This document shows, in pieces, positions 1 to 10,350 of a DNA stretch of 64,000 nt; position 1 is the stretch's first letter, and every line of letters starts with the position of its first letter. A program made the translations under genes and the position numbers. The DNA comes from Ascarosepion bandense (lineage: Eukaryota; Mollusca; Cephalopoda; Sepiida; Sepiidae): the NCBI GenBank assembly GCA_037127315.1, contig JBBBDQ010001922.1, positions 1,477,001 through 1,541,000 of the forward strand. Direction: 5' to 3'. The notes below the pieces were generated by a model that had not been told where the DNA came from, made no database searches, and was given only the letters and a program-made list of their open reading frames with translations.

Positions 1-657
1 TTGTTCTTATCCTTTATTGTTGTTCTTATCCTTTATTCTGTTATTCTTATCCTTTATTCTGTTATTCTTATCCTTTATATTGTTGTTCTTATCCTTTATT
101 CTGTTGTTCTTATCCTTTATTCTGCTATTCTTATCCTTTATTCTGTTATTTTTATCCTTTATTCTGTTGTTCTTATCCTTTATTGTTGTTCTTATCCTTT
201 ATTCTGTTGTTCTTATCCTTTATTCTGTTGTTCTTATCCTTTATTGTTGTTCTTATCTTTTATTCTGTTATTCTTATCCTTTATTCTGTTGTTCTTATCC
301 TTTATTCTGTTATTCTTATCCTTTATTGTTGTTCTTATCCTTTATTCTGTTATTCTTATCCTTTATTCTGTTGTTCTTATCCTTTATTCTGTTATTCTTA
401 TCCTTTATTCTGTTGTTCTTATCCTTTATTCTGTCATTCTTATCCTTTATTCTGTTGTTCTTATCCTTTATTCTGTTATTTTTATCCTTTATTCTGTTGT
501 TCTTATCCTTTATTCTGTTATTCTTATCCTTTATTGTTGTTCTTATCCTTTATTCTGTTGTTCTTATCCTTTATTCTGTTATTTTTATCCTTTATTCTGT
601 TGTTCTTATCCTTTATTCTGTTATTCTTATCCTTTATTCTGTTATTCTTATCATCAT
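1..657 (+). repeat. 21/19-bp minisatellite
   Basis: About 31 tandem copies of a unit built on TTCTTATCCTTTATTCTG. Most units are 21 bp and some are 19 bp because CT is missing. The 21-bp period keeps long frames open, and each 19-bp unit shifts the frame, which explains long hydrophobic ORFs in all three forward frames. The array starts outside the window. I see no sign of coding. Confidence 0.95.
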
Positions 658-1400
658 AAATAGAGAACTGGATTTAAGATCGAAGCAAAATTCTTCCTTT
701 AATTTTGAATTAAATCCCTACCCTTAATTGCGAATTAAAATGCCCCCACAAATTCTGAAGAAATTTTACTTTTAATTCTTGAAGACAAAATCCTATCCTT
801 AATTCCAAATTAAAATTCTGCCGTTTATTCTTAAGTAAAATACTTCTCCTCGGAAATCGCATTTCACTGATAATATTTTCCGGTTCACACTCCACCCACT
901 TCTATTGAACAGGTGAAGAGGCTCATCCCTTGTTTCCTGTTTAGGTTGTGGTTTCCGGTTTTTCTCTTTTCCAATCTTTTCACTCTTACGTAGCCCCCTG
1001 CGCATCTGTGGCGTTTTCGCCTTGCTTGGGGTGATATGATCAAAAAATATATATATATATATTTCTACCCTAAATTTTGTTTTTCAATTCTGGCATTCAT
1101 TTTTAGTAAAATTCAATTCTAATTTTTTAATTAGAACTCCTCTTTTTATTTTGTTTTAGCATCGCACTCTTTAAAAATAAAATTCCATATTTCATTTAAA
1201 ATAATATTTTACCATTATTTCTGAATTAAAATTTTGCCTGTAATTTTAAAATAATATTTAATCCTTAATTCTTCATGATAATTACACCCTTAATACATAT
1301 TAGAGATACACCTTGCATATTTATTAAAATTCTATCCTTAATTCTCCAATAAAATTCTACCCTTAATTCTAACGTCTCAAAAAATGTAAAAATTACCTGT
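658..1400. repeat. AT-rich degenerate CCCTTAATTC repeat field
   Basis: Diverged short repeats of the form CCCTTAATTCTGAATTAAAA recur at about 25-35 bp spacing, on both sides of a LINE tail at about 902-1040. They look like an old, decayed satellite. No coding potential was seen. Confidence 0.5.
902..1040 (+). mobile_element. LINE-B 3' tail fragment
   Basis: This carries the 3' end shared by all LINE-B copies here: GGTTTCCGG, CTCTTACGTAGCCCCCTGCG, then GCCTTGCTTGGGGTGA and an A/TA-rich tail. The same block occurs in antisense near 15234, 24997, 36630, 52981 and 54125 and in sense near 11330, 11940 and 25730. It is a 5'-truncated insertion without coding sequence. Confidence 0.75.
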
Positions 1401-1810
1401 AAATAGCGTAATTTATTGCTTTTAAAGTCTTGAAGGCAATTTCAAATGAAGAAAATTTTAAAAGAATTACAAAACAACAAAGTCTAGATAACAAACAGTG
1501 CAGGTAACAAGTGTGTATTTGCTTCCAGTAAACACCCTATTAAATCGCAGAAAATCGATGATAGCTTTTGAGAATTTCAAAACACTGCACTTTGTGAACT
1601 AATAAAGCTATTTTTAGCGCTCACTATCAAGTATCTACTGTCTCGTGGCATGATCAGCTTTGAGAGGTTTACATCTTGAAACAGAAGCAAATTGTGTTTT
1701 CTGCTAGAAACATCAGACAGTGATGGGGTCCTTTTCAAAACGTTGATAAAAACAGTTCCCTTTGTAAGGGTAGAGGGCTTTTTTTATTTGAGTTTCTGTT
1801 CAAACATTTT
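1401..1810. other. No recognised feature
   Basis: AT-rich sequence without a convincing ORF, RNA or repeat that I recognise. Confidence 0.5.
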
Positions 1811-2378
1811 TATATTTGATGATGATAATGATGATGATGATCAAGGAGGAGAAGAAAAAGAAGAAAAAAGGAAGGACTAAAAATATTGGAAAAGAAGAAG
1901 AAGCGGAAAATGAAAAAGTTGATGATGATGATGATGATGAATAAGAAAGTAGAGCAAACGAAGAAGTAGCAAGAGAAGAATATGAATAAAATGATGAACA
2001 TCGTGATGACAGTGTTAAAAAAGACGAAGAAGATGATGATGATGATGAAGAAGAAAAGCAAAGAAGTAAAATAATAATAAGAATAGAATGATGATGATGA
2101 TGATGATGATGATTGTGATAAAAAAGAAATTAAAAGAGAAGAAGAAGAAGTAGATGATGATGATGAAGACCAAAGAGAAGAACAAGATGATGATGATGAT
2201 GAAGAAATAGAAGAAAACGAAGAAGTAAAATAAGATGATGATGATGATAATGATGATGATTATAACGATGAAGAAATGGAAGAAAAAGTAAAAGAAGAAA
2301 TACAAGAAGAAGAAGAAGAAGAAGAAAAAGAAAATAATGATGATGATGATGATAAAGAAGAAGTGGAAAAAAAAGGAG

Positions 2379-2409
<31 letters not shown>

Positions 2410-2412
2410 TAT
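1811..2412 (+). repeat. GAT/GAA trinucleotide array
   Basis: Runs of (GAT)n alternate with (GAA)n in a strongly purine-rich strand. The antisense frames read as poly-Ile, poly-His or poly-Phe and the sense frames as Asp/Glu runs. These are products of the repeat, not genes. Interruptions such as AAAATAAG keep the array imperfect. Confidence 0.9.
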
Positions 2413-3875
2413 AATGGTCAATAATAACGAGTCTGTCAAAATGTGGGGATCAAAACAAACACGATATAGATATTCATCCGTAAAAATAAAATCAACTTTA
2501 AATACTGTAATATTCGAGCACAAGCCTCTTACCTAATTTTTATGCAGCCAAAACGCATATCGCAATACAAAAATTGCTTTTGAGGTGTTGAAATAAAACA
2601 AAAATTCCCCATTCGATTTATTTTGAATACATAAAAGTACACATCTAAATAAATTAATTTTAGTGTAATGAGGAAATATTCTCTAGTTGGTACCCAGCTA
2701 GAATTGTTAATGAAATCTTCTCGAACTTGAATTCGTCTGAATATTAAATTATTTGATAAAATGTTTTGACACACGATGAGTAACTTAAATTAATTCAAGA
2801 AAACATGGACTCTTTTTATGTCCCAGAATAAAAGGTGAAAAATACACAAAACAAATGTACCATCAGAGAGAAGAAAACACGTTGCTTCGAGTGAACATAG
2901 GTCAATAAGAAAAAAATTGATTGGGCAGCACAAAAATTAGAAATGACATATCGTACTTTAATATCAATATTAGAAGACATGGTGGAAAATTCACAAATGT
3001 ATAGCCTCTGAGTAAGCCAAATAGGAATTGTAATAAAATAATCCATATATCTTTTCTATTTTTATTCCACATTTTACAACATATTTATCTTTAGTTCCTA
3101 TAAGAAAAATCCTCGCTGATAATAAATACTGCCATTTTAAAAGTCTCTAATTTTATAGCGGGTTATCCATTCTGTTCCAGATTATGGTGGAGAGTCTGTT
3201 CTAGTGAAGGGTAGTTGCGTATAGATGAGGATTGACGGAATTTGGCCTTGTGGTAGATAGCCCACTATAAGTCATAAAATGATTATAAATCAAGAAAAGC
3301 AAATTGAGTTGAAAAATAACATTTTATATATAACACATATCAATTAAGGTTTTTACAATTAAAGTAATACTTGAAGTATAGGTCCAACAGATGTTAAAAT
3401 GTTCATGGCAATAAAATGCTGAAAAGAGAATTAATACTTAGGAATGCGGGAGCGTTGTAAGTAAGGAATGCCTTTGATGTATTCGCTCCTTAGGTCAGGA
3501 AGTAGTTTTGAGACAGCGAAGGATAAGAGGAGAGGGAAGGGAGGCTAGAATAGTAAGCTGCTTGAGTTGGTCAAGGGGGATACTAATTACACTCCTCTCT
3601 CTCGAGTCATTCTGTGTGTGTCGGCCTGCATCGGTCTGACTGGCGATGCTTTCTGTATCGGCTTTTTATTTCGACTTTTTGGATCGCAGGTGATCATTTC
3701 GGAATTCATATCCGTAGGCTCGCGAACTGGAAATTTAATATTTAATTAATTTTTATTTTTCAACCGGAACAACTGCGCGAGGCCAGCTGCGCACCGACGA
3801 CTTTTGATCATTTGCTTTTTGGTTGTGAGGGTGCAAACATCCGGTCCATCGCTTTTGCTCCGTATCACCACAATT
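2413..3875. other. No recognised feature
   Basis: No ORF, RNA or named repeat that I can support. Around 3500-3740 the composition is less AT-rich, and two short peptides can be read, but neither resembles a known family. Confidence 0.4.
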
Positions 3876-4485
3876 TAAATACCTAAAAAGGGTGCTGACA
3901 GAAGATGAAAATTGCGATGTTGAGATCCAAAGACGCATTGGCATGGCCAAGGACGCATTTCAAAATGCTAACCAAAGTACTGAAAGACAGGATAAATTTC
4001 ACTGGAAATGAAGAAGAAGCGAGTGCTGGATTGCTATGTGATGTCTGTTACTCTGTTTAGTATTGAATGTTAGACGATCTTCTCAAGGATAAAAGAGAGG
4101 CTTGAGGCAGCAGAAATGTAGTTTTACAGAAGGATGCTGAGGATACCATGGACTGAGCATGTGACTAACGACGATGCTTATCGGAGAGGATGGAAACGAA
4201 GAGAAAACCCATACTTAATATACGGAAGAGACAGATGAAGTTTCTTGGATATCTAATCAAGAAAGAGGACCTGGAGAATTTAATACTCACAAGACGGATA
4301 AAAGAAAAGAGAGACATTGGAAAGCAGCGTGAGACATACATGATATGCCTTAGCAAATTTATGTCAGAGCGGGGTCTGGGAGAGATACCAAGAGGAAGAG
4401 ACAGAGCCAAGTGGAAGTTCATGATCACCTACGTCCTAAAAGGGTCAGGCCACACGAAGAAGAATTACTAAAGACGTTCAAAGAT
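3876..4485 (+). pseudogene. RTE (BovB-like) LINE reverse transcriptase C-terminus, decayed
   Basis: Frames broken by stops and shifts read from KYLKRVLTEDENCDVEIQRR, through a Trp/Cys-rich section, to the RTE tail KRQMKFLGYLIKKEDLENLI and a GKQRETY basic block. Established knowledge: BovB/RTE proteins end with an arginine-rich region after the RT, containing LKFLGH, a LILTG-like motif, a RGKQR block and a W..MI..VLKG ending. The fragment ends near the tail GGCCACACGAAGAAGAA. It is 5' truncated and not functional. Similar tails lie near 5436, 6945, 22165, 24002, 47368, 48096, 57361, 60484 and 63670. Confidence 0.75.
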
Positions 4486-4615
4486 AACTGATTTGCATTT
4501 GATAAGACCATGCAGATCTTAATATTGGTTTCTTTGAAGCCAGTCAAAATGTTCTGGGTGTGTCTTGAACACTTGGTAAGGCACTTCGACGTCTAATTAC
4601 TACTTGTTTTTTTTT

Positions 4616-4748
4616 TTCACAACATACCACACTATACAAACACACCACATAATACAAACACACCACAATACAAACACCACACAATACAAACACACCAAAC
4701 AATACAAACACCACACAATACAAACACACCACACAATACAAACACCAG
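4616..4748. repeat. ACAATACAAACACC minisatellite
   Basis: About eight tandem copies of ACAATACAAACACACCAC-type units of 18 or 15 bp. Antisense frames read as repetitive Cys/Val peptides and are not genes. Confidence 0.85.
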
Positions 4749-4874
4749 TCATCTGCAAACAATGAAATTTAGCCTCCGGCTTGTTAGCATCAACAATTTC
4801 AGTAAATATGTATAATGTATCTGTAAAAGAACAATATAAAAATGCAAAAATAAAACTTAGCCGACCTGTTTCGT

Positions 4875-5033
4875 CCTCTGACAGACATTATCAAGGCAAA
4901 AGACACACTTTGGGAACAAATACAAGCTGCTTGGCAGGAGATACCATAAGATACATTGAAGAAGCTTGTAATGTTAATGCTTGACAGAATAAACGGGGAG
5001 ATCAAAGCAAAAGGCTATTATACTAAATATTAA
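4875..5033 (+). pseudogene. Tc1-like transposase C-terminal remnant
   Basis: One frame reads PLTDIIKAKDTLWEQIQAAW, then QEIP, a stop codon, DTLKKLVM and finally IKAKGYYTKY followed by TAA at 5031-5033. This matches the C-terminal helix region of Tc1-family transposases (the part after the DDE core, with IKAKG..TKY at the end). The catalytic core is absent and at least one internal stop is present, so it is a dead fragment. The sequence after the stop is the 3' end of the element (next entry). Confidence 0.75.
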
Positions 5034-5172
5034 ATTCATTTTGTAACAAGTATTTTTTCTTGTTAAAGCATTTGTTGAGTAAATCAAATAAAATTACTTT
5101 AATTAAATTGTTTATTTTTTGTCAATATGCCTCATAAAAGATAAAATAGTTCTTGTCCTAATACTTTTGCAC

Positions 5173-5178
<6 letters not shown>
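5034..5178 (+). mobile_element. Tc1-like element 3' end with inverted-repeat terminus
   Basis: The non-coding 3' region runs to CTTTTGCACAGTACTATA. In antisense it reads TACTGTGCAAAAGTATTAGG, a typical Tc1-type terminal repeat. The same ~180-bp segment occurs again directly downstream at 5253-5432. Confidence 0.65.
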
Positions 5179-5205
<27 letters not shown>

Positions 5206-5206
5206 C
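5179..5206. repeat. (TA)n microsatellite
   Basis: An uninterrupted TA run next to the Tc1-like terminus. Tc1 elements target TA, so this is a plausible insertion site. Confidence 0.95.
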
Positions 5207-5252
5207 TAGGTGCGATTGGTAAATTGTCGCAATTATTTTATTATTTAAAACC

Positions 5253-5432
5253 AAAAGGCTATTATACTAAATATTAAATTTATTTTGTAACCATTATTTT
5301 TTTTTTTTTGCTAAAGCATTTGTTGAGTAAATCAAATAAAATTACTTTAACTACATTGTTTATTTTCTGTCAATATGCCCCATAAAAGATAAAATAGTTC
5401 TTGTCCTAATAAATTTGCACAGTACTGTATAT
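5253..5432 (+). mobile_element. Second copy of the Tc1-like 3' end
   Basis: It starts with the same AAAAGGCTATTATACTAAAT (the end of the transposase reading frame) and runs to TTTGCACAGTACTGTA. It differs from the copy at 5008-5178 by scattered substitutions and small indels. It is either a local direct duplication or a second truncated insertion. Confidence 0.7.
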
Positions 5433-5435
5433 TTA

Positions 5436-5655
5436 TGAGAAAAAGGGCTTGGAGAATTTGATACTTACAGGGTGGATAGAAAAAAAGCGAGACAGAGGAA
5501 GGCAGCGCATGACATACTTGACTGGCTTAAACAAATGAATAACAGAACAGCGTTTGGGGTAACGTATATTAAAAGCCACAAGGAACAGGAAGATGTGGAT
5601 AGCCATGATCGCCTACATTTTCAAGGGGCAAGGCACATAAAAAAAGATATTCACA
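5436..5655 (+). pseudogene. RTE LINE 3' tail fragment
   Basis: Contains GGGCTTGGAGAATTTGATAC, CAGAGGAAGGCAGCGCATGA and CATGATCGCCTAC...CAAGGGGCAAGGCACAT, the conserved 3' blocks of the RTE family in this window. Frames are broken. The tail is A-rich rather than GAA-rich. Confidence 0.7.
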
Positions 5656-5866
5656 TATTTTGGCTTCGGAGAGTCGTAATTATTTTAGGAAGTCAGATGA
5701 CCAACTGACAAGCTCTTGTCGCCTTATATTTTATATTATTACATGCCATGTCTCTTCAGAACATAGGAAATCATGGCTCTCCACAACTGTCTCTTCGTTA
5801 CTATACGTGAATATTCTTAAAGCTTTGGAGAAGAAGAGGGAAATAATCTCTCTTTGTCTTTACAGT

Positions 5867-6104
5867 TGAATTCGCTGCATTCAATTTCGAACAAATACCC
5901 TTGGGAAAGGTATTAATCCGTCTCTTTCCTCCAGTTATGGGATAAATAATAGGAGAGAGTGGGTTCTATAGCCTTGGCTGGCAATCAGTCTACCGCAGAA
6001 AGCAATGGCAACTTACTTCGGGATAATCTTCTGCCTAGTCAGTCATGTCTCTTTCGAGACATGATCACCCAAAGTGTGTATCACTTATGGCACTTAACTG
6101 ACTG
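5867..6104 (+). mobile_element. SINE-1, 5' truncated
   Basis: Lacks the tRNA-like head but carries the body: TACCCTTGGGAAAGGTATTA, TTCTATAGCCTTGGCTGGCA, GCAGAAAGCAATGGCAAC, the hairpin TCATGTCTC-TTTC-GAGACATGA, and the end GCACTTAACTGACTG. Same family as 6522-6833 and 44489-44795. Confidence 0.9.
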
Positions 6105-6129
6105 TCTTTTCTACAGTTTTGATTTTAGA

Positions 6130-6455
6130 AATGTCCTTTGGGTGATGAACCAAGTTCAATCCAACAATTCTTTTCTCAAAGACGAAATGTTGATAGACTC
6201 TCGCTACTCTATGGCCATTTTTATGGCAGGTTTTCAAATAAGCTACGTTCCTTAGTTTCAGCAATTCAGACTGCACAGCTGAGAACCGCCATATTCCTTA
6301 CACAAGACCGAGTCATCATCGTTGCTTTTGTCTTCCACGGTTGAGGAGAATGTTCTACTCAGACACTTTCTTCCACTTTTTTAAAAATTACTTCTGAGAG
6401 AATTCTTCATCGATCATTACAATCTTCATCTCTCAATCTCTAAGGTCAACCTTTA
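6130..6455 (+). pseudogene. LINE C-terminal remnant (Jockey/CR1-like, diverged from LINE-B)
   Basis: One frame reads SQRRNVDRLSLLYGHFYGR and FSNKLRSLV. This aligns by eye with SHRRDVASLCLFYKYFHGF and CSDELRSLV of LINE-B at 10818-12010. Further on, frame-shifted TTTCTTCCAC and TCTTCATCTCTC correspond to the WNSLP...YNL region. It is a separate, older LINE lineage without an intact frame. Confidence 0.55.
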
Positions 6456-6521
6456 TTTATCCTACATATCCCCACAAAATTTGCTTTTTTAATATTATTT
6501 CATAGCTGTATGCATCAGAAT

Positions 6522-6833
6522 AAATGTGCGTTGTAGTGCAGTGGATATCGGCTGGAAACGAGAAATCGGAAGCCGAGTTCGAATTCCAGTTGAATTCCTT
6601 ACATTCACTTACGCACAAATACCCTTGGGAAATATATTAATCCGTCTCTTCCCTCCAGTTATGGGTTAAATAATAGGACAGATTGGGTTCTATAGCCTTG
6701 GCTCGCAACCAGTCTACCGCAGAAAGCAATGGCAACCTACTGCGGGATAATCTTCTGTCCAGTTAGTCATGTCACTTTCGAGACATGATCGCCCAAAGCG
6801 TGTATCACGTATTGTACTTAATTGACTGATTCA
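6522..6833 (+). mobile_element. SINE-1, full length
   Basis: About 312 bp. The tRNA-like head has a pol III A box (TAGTGCAGTGG) and B box (GAGTTCGAATTCC), which would drive internal transcription. The body contains TACCCTTGGGAAATATATTA, TATAGCCTTGGCTCGCAACC, the hairpin with one arm mismatch, and the end GCGTGTATCACGTATTG...TTAATTGACTGA. Established knowledge: SINEs of this layout are non-coding, are made by RNA polymerase III and move with LINE enzymes. Cephalopods are known to carry abundant tRNA-derived SINEs. Confidence 0.92.
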
Positions 6834-6944
6834 TCAAAATAGTTCTGAGTGAAAAAGGTTTAACACAAATGACAGTAACTGTTCATATGTGTAGGTTAAA
6901 GAGTCTTTAGTGTTTAGAATCGTAGAAACAGTTGAATTTTCTCG

Positions 6945-7115
6945 ACACATAATGAGGAAAGAGAGATTAGAGAATCAGACGCTTACAGGTCATATCAAAA
7001 GACAGAAGAAGAAAGGAGGTAAACAGCAGAAAAACGACTTTATGAGATTGGGTAAATGGAGGGCAGAAAATGAACCGGAAGAGATCGTAAAGAGACAAAT
7101 ATTTATATCTACAAA
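6945..7115 (+). pseudogene. RTE LINE tail fragment
   Basis: Reads RHIMRKERLENQTLTGHIKR and a lysine-rich block, matching the RTE LKFLGH..RKEGLENLILTG region. It is short and diverged, and stands alone between SINE-1 and unclassified DNA. Confidence 0.6.
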
Positions 7116-7144
7116 GAATATGCAGTTGTAAATTTATGGGACAG

Positions 7145-7370
7145 AGAAAAGTAGGCTTGAAATGAACATTGAACCGAATTCTTTCGTAGGATCTTGTCCC
7201 TTGTTCTCACCGAAAATGATAAAATCGTACCTGTTATCGCAAATCTCAAAGTTGAAAGAGACTGACTTGAAATAAAGGCTGAACCTAACTATTTTCTATG
7301 ATCCAGTTCATTACTCTAACCAGAAAATTTCAGACAGCACCTGTTACTTTAATAACAAGTCAACTTGCAT
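7145..7370 (+). repeat. Diverged two-copy tandem repeat (~113 bp)
   Basis: The segment starting TAGGCTTGAAATGAACATTG is echoed at GACTTGAAATAAAGGCTGAA. Both continue through TTTC..A.GATC..GTTCA..CTC.AACC..AAAAT..ATA to CACCTGTTA. It looks like an old tandem duplication of unknown origin. Confidence 0.5.
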
Positions 7371-7690
7371 CAACACTCAGTGAAATACATAAGAAACAAA
7401 CAAGGAAAAAATGTTAGAATATTGGTGATTGAACAATATAAATTGCTGCCACCTGCCTGAAATGTGATCATGTAAATTAAGTTGTGCACACTCAATCTGC
7501 ATAAAATATGATTTTATGTAAAAGGTGAAAGCAACAGAGGCAAATGCTTTGTGGTTAGAGTTCTCATTTGGTAATGGCGAGAGGTAGGCTATGAACTACT
7601 CTATTTATTGAATCTCCTGTTCATTTCAACGTACAACAAGAAGAAAAAGATGCTACAAGAAGTTTTTTTTAACGATATAGGCATATCAGA
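7371..7690. other. No recognised feature
   Basis: AT-rich, with no ORF or repeat I can name. Confidence 0.4.
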
Positions 7691-7982
7691 ATGAAAATAA
7701 ATTTCAGAGCAAATATGGTCGACTTCAGTGACACGCCTATTTTGATGATTTACCCTCGTAATTGTAATAAAGGGTTCGGTTCGAAATTCCTAACACCTGA
7801 GGAAGGCCGGAGCGTACAACGGCCGAAACGCCGTACAAATAGCTACAAAGATGACTTAGTAAGGCACACTGATAAACAAATGAGTCATAAAAAACAAAGC
7901 AAAATACAATGTACGTCATGTTGAAAAATGTGATGTAATGTAAATATTGTATTTTGATAAAATTTATTAAATTGAAATTCAA
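7691..7982 (+). mobile_element. Penelope-like pLTR-type segment
   Basis: A non-coding block with AAAGGGTTCGGTTCGAAATT, then a hammerhead-like motif (7797-7828), then an AT-rich stretch that ends at a (GAA)n tail. Related blocks occur at 35463-35575 (same strand) and 56295-56410 (antisense). Assignment to PLE rests on the ribozyme-like motif and the shared flanks; no coding part is present. Confidence 0.45.
7797..7828 (+). ncRNA. Hammerhead-like motif A1
   Basis: CTGAGGA, one extra A, stem GGCCG/CGGCC with loop GAGCGTACAA, then GAAAC. The hammerhead core is CUGANGA-stem II-GAAA. Established knowledge: PLEs carry minimal hammerheads with a reduced stem III. The unpaired A before stem II departs from the canonical core, so activity is uncertain. 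Confidence 0.4.
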
Positions 7983-8021
7983 CAGAAGAAGAAGAAGAAG
8001 AAGAAGAAGAAGAAGAAGAAG
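7983..8021. repeat. (GAA)n microsatellite
   Basis: About 13 GAA units at the end of the PLE-like segment. Confidence 0.95.
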
Positions 8022-8238
8022 ATCGACCTATTTTAGCTGATCCATGCTTCTTCAAATAATTAATAATATTCTGAACTTGTTTTTACAGTTTACGGTAATG
8101 TAATATCCTTTTGAATTCCTTTGTATTTTAATCTTTTCCCTTATATACAATAATTTCTAGCGATGTGTCCTTCTTCAGCTGTTAAATTAGTAATACTCTG
8201 AAGTCATTTGTAGATTATGTATTTATCATTGTTACATA

Positions 8239-8582
8239 CACTACTGGCCATAATTATCAGGCCACCCAGTTTTTTAAAAGAAATGATGTATTTTATAATG
8301 TTTAGTTCTTTTTTTATTATTACTTTGCAAAATTTAGAAGCAAAAATGAATTCATCCGAATCACCTTGAATTTTCTTCATTCTTTCATTGATGAAACTGC
8401 AATATAGGTAATTATTAAATATTTATAAATTCATTTGATGCACATGTTATTGTGCAGTATTAACAAAAGAACCATTTTATTTTCATTTATAATTATTCAC
8501 TTGGCAATAAATAATAAAAAATAGTATGAAATACATCATTTTTTTTAAAACACTGGGGTGGCCTAATAATTATGGCCGGTAG

Positions 8583-8584
<2 letters not shown>
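8239..8584. mobile_element. Tc1-type MITE (346 bp)
   Basis: Terminal inverted repeats: left CACTACTGGCCATAATTATC, right (reversed) TACTACCGGCCATAATTATT, with GGCCACCC following on both. It is flanked by TA at 8237-8238 and by a TA run on the right. There is no transposase. Further copies are at 8611-9741 (split), 40510-40895 and 60397-61218 (split). Non-autonomous Tc1/mariner relatives insert at TA. Confidence 0.85.
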
Positions 8585-8610
<26 letters not shown>

Positions 8611-8613
<3 letters not shown>

Positions 8614-9219
8614 TAAGGGCCATAATTTTTAGGCCTACCCAGTTTTTCAAAAGATATGATGATGTATTTCATACTACTTTTAAGTGAATACTCAATGATT
8701 ATAGAATGGTTCTTTATTTATTGTTACTTTGCAAAATTTTACAAGATAATGAAGCAAAGATGAACTCGTCTGAATCACCCTAAATTTTCTTTCATCTGTT
8801 ATTGATGAAACTGCAATAGAGGTAATTATTAAATACTAGCAGTATAGCCCGGCATTGCTCAGGTGTAATGAAAGCTTTCAAACTAATCCATGATCCTGGA
8901 GCTCAGACTCTTTGGACGTTGGTACGAAAGACTAAAAAGCAATAGTTGTTTCCAGTTAAAGCGAAACTGTAGACTGAAAGAAAAATGAATGGATGTAAGT
9001 CAAATTTTGATTTCCTAGTATCGATATCAAAAAAGTTTTTTTCGTCGTAAACTGAATTTTGAAGGCGAAATAAGTCCTCTGAGTAAATGGTATCATGGCT
9101 GAGACTAAGAACTACAATTATAGCTACTTAGAGCCAAACTCGAAGCAAAAACTAAAATATAAGTGGTGAAAAAAATAGTCATACAGGCAGATAAACAGAC
9201 ACACACGCAAACAACTTGC

Positions 9220-9257
<38 letters not shown>

Positions 9258-9514
9258 CGATTTTCTGTACTATTGTAAGAACTGCAACCTTGAAACTTCT
9301 GAATATTGTTTCTTATATCTTTGTCTATGATTAAAATCGGACCACTCCTTCTATAAGCCGATTTTTTACTATTATTGATTTTCGATATTTATCGGGGATA
9401 CCTCGAAACAAAACCTAGCTAAGAACACTCGCAGATGCTTATAGTACAATTGAGTAAATTTTCAAGATATTCGGTTCAGCCGTTTTGGAGTTTATAGGTA
9501 ACGGACACACACAG

Positions 9515-9556
<42 letters not shown>

Positions 9557-9741
9557 TTCCATTTATAAATAAGTTTAGATTTATAAATTCATTTGATGCA
9601 CGTGTTACTGTGAAATATTAACGAAAGAACCATTCTATTTTCATATACCGCTATTCCTTTGGCAATACATCCTAAAAAATAGTATGAAATACATCATTTT
9701 TTTTAAACACTTGGGTGGCCTAATAATTATGGCCGGAAGTG
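8611..9741. mobile_element. Tc1-type MITE split by a Helitron
   Basis: The two halves (8611-8835 and 9580-9741) carry the same termini as the MITE at 8239-8584 and match its interior. The junction sequence with the insert removed reads AATTATTAAATATTTATAAA, exactly as in the uninterrupted copies. The MITE itself is about 387 bp. Confidence 0.85.
8836..9579 (-). mobile_element. Non-autonomous Helitron H1 (744 bp)
   Basis: On the minus strand it begins TCTAAACTTATTTATAAATG and ends with TATACTGCTAG, with a small CCCG..CGGG-type hairpin just before the end. It lies precisely between A (8835) and T (9580), with no target duplication, as the empty MITE site shows. TC start, CTAG end, 3' hairpin and A|T insertion are the defining Helitron marks. 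There is no Rep/helicase, so it depends on another element. It contains (TA)n and (CA)n runs. Other copies: 18069-18614, 20294-21032, 51168-51947. Confidence 0.85.
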
Positions 9742-9894
9742 CTTGTTTTGTCTTTAAATCTGATTCTTTTCCATCATTTTTTTTTCTGCTGTTGAATTAT
9801 CTTTGTTTCTCGATTTTACTCTCACGCGTTTCACAATTTTATCCTTGTTTGTTTTTTCTTCATTTCTTGTTCTCTATCATATCATTTTAACGAT
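9742..9894. other. T-rich spacer
   Basis: Pyrimidine-rich sequence between the MITE and the LTR-like unit; nothing recognised. Confidence 0.4.
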
Positions 9895-9929
9895 ATTTAA
9901 CTGTAGCCATAGAGAGATGGTTATAATCT

Positions 9930-10190
9930 TTTCACCCCGAGCAAGGTATTCCACTGACACTATTGCGCAGGAGGTTACACAGGGGAGAAAGTGATGAGAA
10001 AGGATGGTTAGATATTGGAAATGTCAGAATGAGGGTGATAGACGGGTAAGGATACCGGGAATGAGGGTTGGGTAGATGGTGAGAGGGTTGGGGGAATAGA
10101 TGCAAGTTAGTGTGATAGGAGGTGTCTATTGACCTTACATTTAAACTCCTGGAGATTGAAGCTGTCGGGAAAGCAGGCATGTTTTTAATT
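9930..10190 (-). mobile_element. LINE-B 3' fragment in LTR-like unit A
   Basis: Antisense: CACCCCGAGCAAGG (the LINE 3' end) at the left, through to GTCTATTGACCTTACATTTA and CTGGAGATTGAAGCTGTCGG, the WNSLP...YNLQEFK coding end. Comparison with unit B shows where it interrupts the host repeat. Confidence 0.75.
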
Positions 10191-10350
10191 CGGCCTTGTG
10201 TCTTACATAACCGTACTCCCTACAGCTTATAGATTTATTCGTTGACATCAGAAGGTTGTCAGCAGGTTGGTTGGTTTGTTGGAATGTGTATGTCAGTGTG
10301 GAATAGTGGAAGAATAAAATATAGATTTTTCATGTTAAAATATAAATTTA

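Noticed and set aside
1..727. LILYSVV-repeat membrane-like proteins at the window start
   Set aside because: A 21-bp tandem repeat read in three frames; no start context or other gene signal.
1810..2536. Poly-Ile/Phe and Asp/Glu-rich ORFs
   Set aside because: Direct products of GAT/GAA microsatellites.
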